In this document: positions 1-10,886 of the stretch, piece after piece
How positions within the stretch are numbered: the stretch's first letter is position 1
Layout: each line of letters opens with the position of its first letter
Origin: Phoronis australis
Taxonomy: Eukaryota; Phoronida; Phoronidae
Direction: 5' to 3'
Length of the DNA: 64,000 bases
Assembly: GCA_002633005.1 (NCBI GenBank)
Contig: NMRA01000029.1
Span: forward strand, 573,119-637,118
Notes under the pieces: model-generated
Database searches by the model: none
The model's input: only the letters and a program-made list of their open reading frames with translations
Told to the model about the DNA's origin: nothing
Translations under genes and position numbers: made by a program

Positions 1-172
1 TACATCTATGAGTAAAGAACAAAACAAATAAAAATTTAGAGAACTTAGTTGAGTCCCTATTCCATGCAACCAGGCACTGGAGCCTATTCAGACACCCCCA
101 AGACTGCACATCACTGAGAAATTTGGGGGGTACAGCAGGCTTGGTAGCGATACGAAGGGAGACTACACTCAC

Positions 173-3100
173 CTCCAGTACTGCATATCATTGCCTGACC
201 GGTCCACGCACTGCCAGTATTTGGTGAAGTCTTCATAACAGTGCTTTTTTAACTTCTGGAAGAACTGAAGGCCACACCTGGTCACCTCTTTACCTTCGTT
301 CAAACATATCCTGTGGTCGAAGCCGTTCTCTCGCAGGCACAGCATGAATTCCTGCAATAGAAATCAAGAGCTAGAACATGCAACAAACCCCGCCTTCAGT
401 CTGTTAGCGTTTGAATAAGTGACACTTTCCATTACACCACTGGTCTCTAAAGACTACTTTTTCCTTACTGATATTAGAAGGAGTTCTGGGCTCGGAGAGT
501 ACTGACAGTTCATTAATAATTTAACCAAGGCTTCATAGGTTGGCCACTTTTCACCCCCCCCCCCTTTTGTCGTCACCCATCATCATGATATAACCCCCGT
601 TGAGCCTTTAATTACACAGTCACAGCCAGTTTGTAGGACTTCCCAAAATGAACAGTGTCAATAACTGTCAAACAAAAACCAATAGCTGTCTCGCGGTGAT
701 AAAAATTACGTTCTTTCATTGAAAATTCACAACAGATATTTCTTACGAGGTCTCGCTTTTATAACGAGATACTGCTGGCATTATTACAACTCGACAAAGA
801 CTACATGAGAAACAGAACATATACATGAACCAATTATCCTATATTTCTAATCTGTAATTCCCTGTCATGCTTGCTGAGCTGAGGCCAAATTCATCATCAG
901 AGAAGTCTTCCCTCATAACTGTGAATGACAGGGAATTGACAGGAAAGTAAGTGATGTGGCTAAGCCATTCTGTTAGTCACCCTGATAGTTATTTTTTGCT
1001 GTTAACAGAACTAGCCGTCATGATGGGAAAACGGCATTTTGTCCAGGATAACTTCTGACTTGTGCTGTACTCCCACGATTTTATTTGGGGGACTAAAAGG
1101 TAAAAACTTAGCCATATCTAAGGTGTTCAGTGCTCACATAAAGAAATTCCCCAACTACATGACTGTTTTATTGAGCTTTAAAATTGGCTTTCATGGTTAG
1201 GGTGTGTCTTAATATGTAAACAAAGGATTGTGGGAACTCAATCAACCAATTTGAGGCAACTCAGTGACCTAGTGACAATTGAGCTATGTCATCGAATTCC
1301 TTGTGTGCGCAAGATATAAGAATGACAAGAAACAAGAGATGAACTGATCAACTAGATAGTACATAGACAGCGATGACAGGAGTTAAGTTTAATCTCTCTT
1401 GTAAGTTTATCCAGCAAATGATTCACCTATGTCACTCTTGGACTGACCTATTCATATGGATCCACAAATATCTATGCTTTCAGAAGCACACACATCAATT
1501 TTTGCTTTCTGCAAAAATGCTAATTGGTTTTTCAAACAATGCCAAATAAGTTCCTGGTGGCTCTAAATTTGTCATACTGGTAAAATATAGAGGTCAACTA
1601 TTACGTCAACCACTTTCCTCGACCGAATAATGGGCAGGAAAGTGGTTCTCAAATATTGTGACCAGTTCATATTGCCACAGCCATCTTCCTTCCTCATCAA
1701 GTTCGGGACCAATCTAAACGACCAATTGCTGCTTTTACCAGGTAAAAGATCACCTGAAAATGAAGGGCATTGTTCAATCTACCCAAATACTTTTTTCAGG
1801 TGCTTGTACTTTGATCGAAGGACATGCTTCCAAATGAGTTTTCACCTCGTACAAAATACATTCTACACTCAAAACTATCACTTAAAAATGAGCTTACTTT
1901 CTTCAGTGATCCTTTCTGCTTCTACACATATCTTCGATGAAGCATATCTACTAGAATTAAGGTGACTTTGGAGACGAATTCCAACTCCACTTTTTGGTCA
2001 CCGCACATGCGATAACCTCAAAATATTTCAACTGAGTCACTAGAGTTAGACAAAGGCTAGCGCGAGACTGAGCGAAGCGCGTGACCTGACACGTGACACT
2101 TGCAAAATAGCATGGGAAGAAAATATCAGGTGGAATTTGTGAGTTTTGTGTCCCTTGGACTTTGTGTTCATTACCAGGCGTGATTTCTCGTAACTTCTTC
2201 AAAATCGAACCCGTTGAGAGAAACTCAAGCAAACCTCAACAAAATATTCACAGATTACTGTTCAAGTAATGTTGACTAATTGTATTCAGAGTCATGGTAT
2301 GTGTTAATTATAACTCCATGTGCATTTATGCATGTTTCATTCGATTTTATTTGCTGTATTTTGAAATGCGTAATTTTTTATGGGGATGTACTATTGCCCC
2401 TGTATGCCTGCAACATCCAGGGTGGTGTAATTACCTATCATGAATCAAGTTAGGCAACACGTAGCCCCTCGGTTGGCCAGTTAGGGGCTACTATACTTCC
2501 CATCGCTTTCTCTACGCATTTCGTTCCATATATTATAAATAAGCAGTGGGCCAAATCTAGGCAATGACCATCACCTCTGTTGGCCCGAACCAGAGGCGAT
2601 GCAGAGGCTATAGGCGATCTGTACGCCGGAAGCTTTTCGGCAAATTATGCCTCGCACCGGCTAAACCATCAAAGTCACGTTGTTATAAATACCTTTTGCG
2701 CATAGAGGAACACCTGAGGAGGTTGTCGATTTGTTTAATTCCTTCCAACTCGAACAAATACTCCCATTATCAAACTTTTTCTTCGAGCAGTCCCTATTTC
2801 AGTTCCCAAAATCGTGAACTCACAATTTTTATACTGCACATGCTCGCTAGGTGATGTGAATTCATGACCTCAATCTTTAAATAGGCCAAAGGTGAGTCAT
2901 TGCGGTCTTTTCAGTCAAATGTCCGTTTCCAAAATGCCACCACTTATACTTGTCTTTAATTGGCGTTACTTGAAACTGATTGTATTTCAATGAATCATTG
3001 TTTGTATTTGCTAAAAATAAATGCTGTTGATATGACATTTAATAGTTTTTGTGCAAATATTTGACATTTTAATGTTTAACAACACGGCAAATGCACGGCT

Positions 3101-4099
3101 GGTTCCCGGCAGCACGTACGAGAAGGGCGGGAACTTCAGCTTTCAAAGTTCGCCGGTAGGTCCGCAACTTCTGACCTTCGGCCTGGTTAAAAAAATTAAA
3201 AAGTTGATTTCACGATTTTGGGAACTGAAATAGGGACTGCTCGAAGAAAAAGTTTCATAACGGGAGTATTTGTTCGAGTTGGAAGGAATTAAACACATCC
3301 ATAACCTCCTAAGGTGTTCCTCTATGCGCAAAAGGTATTTATGTTGTATTACTGCAGGTTCACTAGCTAGGCCTCTAGAAGTACTCACCAGTTAAAACAC
3401 AGCTATTCAAGCTTCAGGTAAAACCCAATCCAGGTGCCCATCCCTGACATCCTGATTGCTTGCTGAAAGACTGCCAGCAGGATTCCCGCCAGCAGTTTAA
3501 GTAAAACAAGCATCCGGGGAACCATAAAACTGACAAATCACAAGACACCACAGAAAGATAAAGGACGAATGATGTTGACGATTACAACATTTATAACAAC
3601 GTGACTTTGATGGTTTATTCGGTGCGAGGCATAATTCACCGAAAAGCTTCCGGCGTACAGAGCGCTTATAGCCTCTGCATCGCCTCTGGTTCGGGCCAAC
3701 AGAGGCGATGGTCATTGCCTAGGCCAAATCAAGCCATCGATTTTGAGTTTTTACCTCGTCAAAAATACATTCCACACTTAATTTCTTAAAACCACCACTG
3801 TACATATCTTCCATGAAAACTGAGTGATGCGCGTGACGCTAGCACATGACACTTACAAAATAGCATGGAACGAAATGCTTAAGGAAAGCGATTGGGAAGT
3901 ATTGTAGCCCCTAACCGAGGGGTATTGCCTGGACTCACGATTGAAATTCAGAGATGAAACAAGCACTTACGTTGCATTGGTTTTCACAATATAAGCCTAA
4001 ATGACGAGCACCAGCTTTTAGCACAGGTGAGGAGACGTTTATGTCCGGTACAGTCAGTTCTTCAAAACTTGGAAGATACATCTCATCTGTTGCAGCCAT
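173..4099 (-). CDS. NDUFA8: NADH dehydrogenase 1 alpha subcomplex subunit 8 (complex I accessory subunit), first two coding exons, 3' end off window
   Basis: Two minus-strand exons join in phase: exon 1 at 4099-3971 (ATG at 4099, 43 codons, donor GTAAGT) and exon 2 at 351-173 (acceptor TTGCAG, donor GTGAGT, 59 codons plus 2 nt). The 102 visible residues show three CX9C spacings, C38/C48, C59/C69 and C81/C91. The segments EFMLC, C-x-x-EGK-x-V-x-x-C and FTKYWQC are typical of NDUFA8. Family knowledge: this is a multi-CX9C protein oxidised by the Mia40 pathway in the mitochondrial intermembrane space and part of complex I. The N-terminal PSFEELTVPDINVSSPVLKAGARH stretch also fits in place and length. 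Intron 1 is 3.6 kb and holds a large foldback repeat. The remaining exons, with the other cysteines, should lie left of position 172. Identification is firm; exact paralogy is not tested. Confidence 0.9.
1839..2118 (+). repeat. Diverged direct copy of the foldback element's outer right arm
   Basis: Segments around 1839-1880 (TTTTCACCTCGT, AAAATACATTC) and 2075-2118 (GCGCGTGACC, CACGTGACACTTGCAAAATA) recur in the same order and orientation at about 3745-3870. This suggests an older copy, or part of the same composite element, just left of the foldback unit. Confidence 0.5.
2452..3930. mobile_element. Foldback (large inverted-repeat) element in NDUFA8 intron 1
   Basis: The left arm at about 2452-2832 reappears in reverse complement at about 3200-3930. 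The ends match (AGGCAA near 2452 and TTGCCT at 3925-3930, each followed inward by a CCCCTCGGTT-type block). The blocks 2553-2690 and 3592-3727 are near-identical inverted copies, as are 2690-2832 and 3200-3342. About 250 bp (3345-3592) interrupts the right arm. The same peptide-like shadow frames therefore appear on both strands; they are not genes. I see no transposase and no clear target-site duplication. This is most likely a non-autonomous foldback DNA transposon. Confidence 0.7.
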
Positions 4100-6590
4100 C
4101 CTTGCAAACAGGATTCACAGACCAACAGAAACGACAAAATGATGGCGGAGAATCAAGGTCTCGTGAACATCTCGTCCGCCGCGTGACTTTAATTGTCTGG
4201 ATTCGATGCTCCTTTGTTATTTTTAACCTTGTACTGCCGTACGTGAACTTGGAATCCTGCTCAAATCTCAAGATTAAGCAGAAGTGAGTGTTGCGTGAAC
4301 TTGGAATTTCGAGATCACGCAAATAATATTGAGATTAAGCAAGCTGCCTAATCCCGTGAAGTTGGAATATCTTTGCGTGAACTTGGCGGCTGCCTGACAC
4401 CCAATCACAGAACAAGGCGCTTGGGCTGAAATCATTACTGAACCGGTAGGCACTAAACGGGGAGAAGAGTAAAAAAAAATAGAGATAAAGCTTCCGTGGC
4501 CTTATGAATACGCCTACTGCATGGTTAGTACCAAGAGACTCGGAATAAAAATATCATTTAAGGACTAATGCGATTACATGTACATGTTCCCTCTACAGGC
4601 ATATAGATGTACCGGGCCACAGACATGATGTCTATGTACCGGGCATTCAAGGTCTTAAACCTACACGACTACGGTGGCCATTTTAGTCGTATTGTTTTCT
4701 GTGTTGTTGCCTATTCCAATATAAATGAAGCTTTCTAGTGCCTAGTTGATATCAAGGAGTGCTGATCTAAGCATTCACAAACTGGTTGCAATACACTGAT
4801 TTTAAATACATTTTCACTGAATTTCGGAAGACTTCTAGTGAGTGCATTCGGATTTTCTTTTGTCAATATATAAGCAAGCCACGCCCTTGGTTAAACTTGG
4901 AACAATTCAATTTCTTCTTTACAAAAAACGTGTGGTGAACCAAATACATTCTCCGAATAGTTACGTTTTCTTTATTACTTTTGAAACACCTATGAATGCA
5001 GTCGCAGTTGTTTTCTACCCAATTACAAATTTACATAAGCAAGCCACGCCCTTGCTTAAACTTAATCAAACTTCTTCTTTACAAAAAACCGTGTACATTC
5101 TCTGAATGGTGGCGACATACTGCTCTCAAGAATACCTTTGTAAAACTTTTTCTGTGATCTCGTCTGCTTGGACGACCACACAACTTCGTAACAAACAACT
5201 TCGTTTCCAAAAGCACTTTAACTGTTTATGGTTGGGTTTTTCTGATTGTGGGAACTGTTTAGACAGTCCGGACCCACTGTCAACCCTGTTGCTTCCGTTG
5301 ACTTGTAGGCATCAGTTTTCTTGTTCTCCATTTATGACACCAATTTTTTCTGTAATCAGTTCTATGAGGAAACCTTTTCTCAGGAGAAAAGTGTTCTGAC
5401 CATTTTCTACCCATTGATGACAGAGCCACCAGGAAAATACTCTGCCTCCCGTTCAGTAACACTAGGAATTCGCTAAAAGAAGCAAGACTTCGCGAGATTA
5501 CGTGAGATGTTGCCGTGCATTTCAAAGAGATCACGTGACTTTGGCTAGATTTTAGCTAGGTCCTAGCGTAGGTCCTAGCGTTGCTGAACGCACACCACAG
5601 GTTTCACTGAACCCGCTTCCTGTGAAAAAGAGCTAGGCCTACAGTGGAGCGTTGAAATGCACCCACGACTGCAATGAAATTGCAATACTTTTTACTATCG
5701 TAAAAATAACCATTAAATGGCACAGCCAGTCAGCTCCAGTGCACGTAATCAGCCTCCACAATCTACATTGACTGTTTAAAGTTGTTAATTGCTACCTCTT
5801 GACATATATTTACAAATTATCCCAGCCCAAGCTAACCTTCCCCATTGGTTAGTTTTATATTTGGCGCACATTCTGATTGGTCGAATAGGTTCACTTGCAT
5901 GGTATATGTTGTATCTTTATACTATCACAACAGTAGCTTTTAATACATCATTCCGAACACAAGTATTTTTCTCTTCGAACCACCTCGGGTTTTATCCATA
6001 CACAACCTAACCCACACTAAGAGATATCTTATCACGTCACCATTAATTAGAGTACAACACGAAACAACTACTGATACCCGCACGGTACCAGACCAACATC
6101 CGATGAGTGAAGCAGTAGACTGACGAAATCACGGAAATACTGCTCCGTGAAACATTTCATTTACTTGCCAAGGACCAAATTTGCGTAACAATGAGGTTCT
6201 ATGAGGCCAGTGCCGCGGTTTTGGTGAAGACTCATCTGTTGGTGTTGTACTCTTGTAAAAGATTACCGAACTCTTAGCTTTAAGGTTGTGGGACCCGCCG
6301 GCAACAGTAATTATATATAGTGGGCGTGACCTGCTTGAGTAGGCGTTTCCCGCCTGGAATTATGGGTTGGGAATATGGACGATGATGAGTCGCCTCGTGT
6401 CCAGTAGTGTGCGGCGCGGGGCATCACGTGTCGCTCTAGATAGTGACTTTTTCTTCTCCCGTTGCCAACACTCTTATCACAGGTTGTGGAATGAGGAAAA
6501 CTAATGAACGAGTATATAGATACCAGGGTTGCGTTCCGTAAACGACGACTCGCTAGAGTTAAGCTAATGTGATCACGTAGTTCCAGTGGC
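4100..6590. other. Intergenic region upstream of NDUFA8; no gene seen
   Basis: Apart from the direct repeat pair, this holds short scattered repeats such as GTGAACTTGGAAT (several times between 4238 and 4390). I see no convincing exon. NDUFA8 promoter elements should lie just right of 4099, but no diagnostic site was found. Confidence 0.4.
4866..5107 (+). repeat. Pair of direct repeats of about 80-95 bp
   Basis: The block starting near 4866 (ATAAGCAAGCCACGCCCTTG, then TTCTTCTTTACAAAAAACGTG and a CATTCTC tail) is repeated near 5034-5107 with small changes. It is intergenic, upstream of NDUFA8, with no coding signal. Confidence 0.6.
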
Positions 6591-6592
6591 GG

Positions 6593-7237
6593 ATTTAGAT
6601 GAGGGCCAACCGGGGGGCCATGGCCTCCCTAAATTTGGCAGTTCGGGGGTGCGATTGCGTCAAACGTGCCCGACGCTGAGCCAACGTTGGGCGACGTCAA
6701 GACTGAACAATGACTCAGTCAAAGAAGAACAAACAGGTTAACAAGTGTGGCGAAAAAATATCCCAAGCGTCGAATTTACTTGGAAGTGCAAAACATGCGT
6801 TTAAATGCAGTATCTCGTAGACGACGGATCAACGCCGGACCAACGTCAAAAAACCGATCGCGACCTACCCACCTCGAGCCAACGAATGGCGACCGTTGGT
6901 CCAACGTAGTGATGCTATCTAGGACTGAGAGTGGATGGCACAGCGTTTTATTCGTTGTCAACAGAAGTCGATCTAACCTTCTGTTGATTGAACATGGCGT
7001 TGTCAACGAGGAAATAGTGCGATCAAAAACTTGACGATAAAATTGTAAGGGGACAAGGTAGCAGACATCTTGTTATATTTTTGGATTGAAAACGATGAAA
7101 GGAATCGAATGATACAATATGTGTAAGTCAATCTTCATATTGTAAACAATCACCCGAATGTCTGACGGGTAAAATCCCAGCTAAAACTCTGGCCTGCCCC
7201 CCTCCCTCCCAACTCAAAATCCTGGATCCACCCCTGG
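6593..7237. mobile_element. Possible hAT-type short inverted-repeat element
   Basis: The left end CAGTGGCGGATTTAGATG and the right end CCTGGATCCACCCCTG are imperfect inverted repeats of the CAGGGGYGGATCCAGG type. Each has a G-rich or C-rich flank just inside. Such ends are common in animal hAT-like non-autonomous elements. No clean 8-bp target duplication is visible, so the call is tentative. The open frames inside are not convincing. Confidence 0.4.
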
Positions 7238-7239
7238 GT

Positions 7240-9787
7240 TCGCGGGTAATACAAGGCAGTATCTCGCAAAGACTTGTGTTTTGCTAGTTCCTTGCGTATA
7301 TCGAACGACGCAGCCCTATATAAAGTGCACATTGACCGTTTGAACTATAAGAATGCGAACCGACTGAGAACAAATTCTGCTAAAAACAAAAATTTAGGGT
7401 TGGCCTAGAGTTAATGTCCGTATAATGAGTCTGAATGCTGAGCCCAGCACCGGAGGAAAGCTCGCCCAGGTCTCCAGCTACAGCACCACAGTCCTCCTAC
7501 TGCTATTCTGTTTATAACCTAGAAAGTATTAACTTACCAACCCCCTGTTGTCACTAGTAGCAGAAATTTTAAACGCTGGAACTTGACACCCAGCCACAAG
7601 CCGTTAGCTGCCATGCCTATTATTCTGTACACTCGATAAATTAATTTTATGAACTATTTGAATTAAGACTATTCATTAGAATCTATGGCCTACAAAAACA
7701 GCACAAAAACAGGGCGTGACATAACACCAAATACATATGATTGTACAAAATAACCAGCCGATGTGAGGGCAGTGTATGAAAACATTGAAAGTTGTAGTAA
7801 TTGTCAGTAAATACCCTAGTGTTTTATTTCAAACATTTTAAAATTAGTTTCATTCCTACACTGTTTAGAACTTGATGTTACTTTCGTAACAGTAGATATA
7901 ATGTTTTGACAGCTATATTATATACTACGAACTATTTTACTTGAGCAATGATTTGCATGGGTAAGTTGGTTTAGCAAACGTCACTAGTGTCATTCACGTA
8001 AATGAATAATATTGTGTAGGACAAAAAACAAAATAATGGCAGAATTTTCTAAAGTTGGTGACAGTTGCTAAGCTGTCTACGAATGTAGACATTGGACCAA
8101 CGGAATTATTGTATCAATTCCAAATGGTGACTTAATTGTCGGATAATTCCCTGTTGGCCCGGTCACAACATCGAATGGTTGATGGAAGCTGAACCAGGAG
8201 ACGATTACTACCAAAACAACAAGATGAGCGAGGTAAGATAATATACTTTTTCTGTTTTTAAATATTATGCATAAAACTTTTGTTGATAAAATCTAGTTTT
8301 CAATGGCTTGTAAATTCTTCGGATGAGCTTAAGAAGCGTAAAAATAAGTTTTCTACAAAAGCACATTTGAAAACCGTCCTTTTTGGTAAACATCGGGTTT
8401 TAGAGTTAGAGTGCCATAGTAATTCGGAAGGCTGATTAATTTTTTCCACGAAGTCGCATTCTTTTAATCTACGTTGCATTAACTGGCCTTGGGGTACTTT
8501 TTTGATTGTTAGTGGTCTTCAGGACATTTGATAACAGTTTATACAGAGAATGCGTGAGACATTATTAACCCAAATAAGCCAATCTGGTTTTTGTTTATTC
8601 ATTATTTATATTTTTTTATTTTAATGTGTAAGCTAAATACTTGTTCATTGAATTGAATCAAAGTAAAATAATTCTTGTTATGAACAAGGATTAAAAACAC
8701 CCATTCATTAACAGGCTTGCTGTACACCTCAGGTAATTCAGGTTGTGGAAAACGTTATATGCATCCCAAAATATGATTGAAGCTATGCAAGGTGACCTGA
8801 TAGCTTAGAAATGCACTAGTGTAACAATTTTATAAATTGCTCTTTTTCGTTGTTGAATGTAAGGTCTTTCATTAGGTAACTAATTCCAGTGTTTATCTCG
8901 AAAGTGATAACAAAAATCCACTTATTTGCAACTTTTTACCGTTTTCTTGCTCCCAGAATTTGTTTTGGTTTTATGTTCAGTCAAGCTTCCCACATATACT
9001 TGTTTAACAATATTGAAGTAAACAAGTCAGTTACACAGTGGTCATTCACAGACCAAGGGACATGAGCCATATGGCCGTAACAGTGTATTGCTTCAACATC
9101 CATAGGTCCTGGAAACCCATGTACAGTAGTCTGTACCCTGCATGTCTTTGTTTATTTTATTTGACCAGCAACCACCTCAGATATGCACTGATTTGAACAT
9201 GACAGTATAGAGACATAAGTAGGAGAAATGTATCGGAGACTTCAGTCACAAGACAGCACCAAACTACCCTCAAAACATTGAAATTTTATGTATGTACTCA
9301 CAGTACCCAATGCTCTTCAATTAAGTATTAGTAACATTTACACATGCAATCACTAATTGGTTAATATTCATTTTATGTTCTGTCAGTGTCTGTTTCATTA
9401 GATTTTGGCACCCATGATAGACACTTGATACGTTTTTGGTATTTAATTGATTGAAGACAAGAAAGTGTTTCAAATATGCCAAACTGTGAACAATAGTTTG
9501 CCTACATGAAAAAACTTCTTCGTCACACACAGAAGAGGATTAGACGTTCTCGTTAAAATTGTGGTTCTATAATCGCAAAAAATAATCCAAAATGAGGAAC
9601 ACGCAATGATAATAGAAAAAAGTGGCAAAATCCGAAAGAACTTACCATCTCTCACTAAGTCTAGATCAAACATAAAATCGTACTTGTGTTTGATTCTCAT
9701 AATAGCACTACAGCAAGTTAAAGTACATACATGTATATACCCTTACCATGGACATGAAAGTGGCAATTCAAGACAGTCTGCAAAAGT
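7240..9787. other. Gene-poor, AT-rich intergenic stretch
   Basis: Except for the exon-like piece at 8030-8232, I see no coding exon, RNA gene or strong repeat here. Confidence 0.35.
8030..8232 (+). other. Exon-like stretch ending in a strong GTAAGA donor; unassigned
   Basis: One frame starting near 8042 reads like a decayed Tudor-type domain (F-S-K-V-G-D-S-C, A-V-Y-E-C, I-V-S-I-P-N-G-D-L-I-V) but carries stops. A second frame from 8131 is open for about 100 nt to a good donor after GAG at 8232. No acceptor or start codon joins them convincingly. It could be an exon relic. Confidence 0.2.
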
Positions 9788-9789
9788 TA

Positions 9790-10641
9790 TGGCGTGTTAT
9801 GTGTTGCAAAATTCAATGTTAAAAAAATTAGGTTTGATGTAATTATGTGTGTTCGATACCTCATATTTATATTTGATCTCACAGTATGTACATTTGATGT
9901 CAAAATATTTGTATTCCATAATGAAAATACTTATGTGCGATAAGTTTTTTGTTCGATGTTTCTTTTGATATGTTCAATAACGGAATTATGTGTATTATGA
10001 AACGACGTTCCTGATTGGTTCCTGGAATTAAATAAAAAGGGTGGCTACCGAAGAAGAGTTGCTTCCTCATTCTTTCGACAATTTAGCCCATTTCATCGAC
10101 ATTTGTGAACACGAATACAGTTCAGGCGATTCAGAGGTGGTTGATGATGCTATGCAACAGATAGATGCCTAGTATTTATACGCCCTTAAGTCCATTGACG
10201 AGCGATTTCGCGAGGAACTCGGTTCTGACCCTAACCAGCCAACAACAAACCAAGCCCAGGGTGAGTCAACAAGTTCCACTACGCGCGGGTAAATAACGTC
10301 TCAACACAGCTGACCAATCACAGCCGTCGTTTCAATTTACCCAGAGTTCCATTATCGAATGTAACCGGAAAACATCGAACAGAAATTTTCAAAACATTGA
10401 ATACAATAGTAATGAACATTGAATACATATAATATTATGAAACATAAATGTAGATAACATTGAATATAAGATCAAATATAAATATAAAAAAATCAAATAT
10501 AAATATAATAAGATCAAATATAAATATAAAAAAATCAATTATAAATATAATAAGATCAAATGTAAATATAAGATATCCAATACATATAATTACATCAAAC
10601 CCATTTTTTTAACATTGAATTTTGCAACACATAACACGCCA
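9790..10641. mobile_element. Element with about 90-bp terminal inverted repeats and TA flanks
   Basis: The left end TGGCGTGTTATGTGTTGCAA (9790 on) is matched in reverse complement at the right end (to 10641), and similarity continues for about 90 bp. TA lies immediately outside both ends (9788-9789 and 10642-10643), as expected for Tc1/mariner-like TA insertion. The interior has AT-rich tandem repeats (about 10440-10590) and a coding-looking stretch at about 10041-10264. No transposase is recognised, so the element is non-autonomous. Confidence 0.7.
10041..10264 (+). pseudogene. Exon-like fragment inside the TA-flanked element
   Basis: From GTG at 10041 an open frame of acidic, protein-like composition (ATEEELLPHSFDNL, then FIDICEHEYSSGDSEVV) runs to a single TAG. 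The same frame resumes (ALKSIDERFREELGSDPNQ) up to a consensus donor, CAG|GTGAGT, near 10261. Composition differs from the surrounding AT-rich DNA. It may be a captured host exon or the N-terminus of a lost transposon protein. The family is not recognised. Confidence 0.35.
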
Positions 10642-10886
10642 TAGAACTCTGGGGTTTTTAAAGAAGTTTCTATCAATAAAAATCAATGCGGTTGTGTTTA
10701 TTCTTTTCGACTGGTCTTGAAAAGTAAGTTCCATCCATTCAGTTATGGTTTTCAGTAAATGTCTGGTGTGTCTGTAGCCTGGTGTTTATTGTAGTTAGAT
10801 ATTGTTTATGATAAGTGCCTGGAAATTGTGAGACCCAGGCGAACATTCAGTCCTCAGGCTTCGGCTACCCTTCATCCAATAACACG

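Noticed and set aside
2564-3715. Similar peptides on plus and minus strands (for example SVGPNQRRCRGY)
   Set aside because: They are the two arms of one inverted repeat, not a gene family.
6747-7034. Overlapping plus and minus frames of 76-95 codons
   Set aside because: Basic, low-similarity shadow frames inside a possible hAT-like element; no splice or start evidence.
10440-10590. Possible CRISPR-like regular repeat
   Set aside because: It is an AT-rich AAATATAA simple repeat in eukaryotic DNA with no unique spacers.
10815-10886. GTG start upstream of the DFPase-like ATG
   Set aside because: Non-ATG, directly after an in-frame stop. The signal peptide begins at the ATG at 10887.
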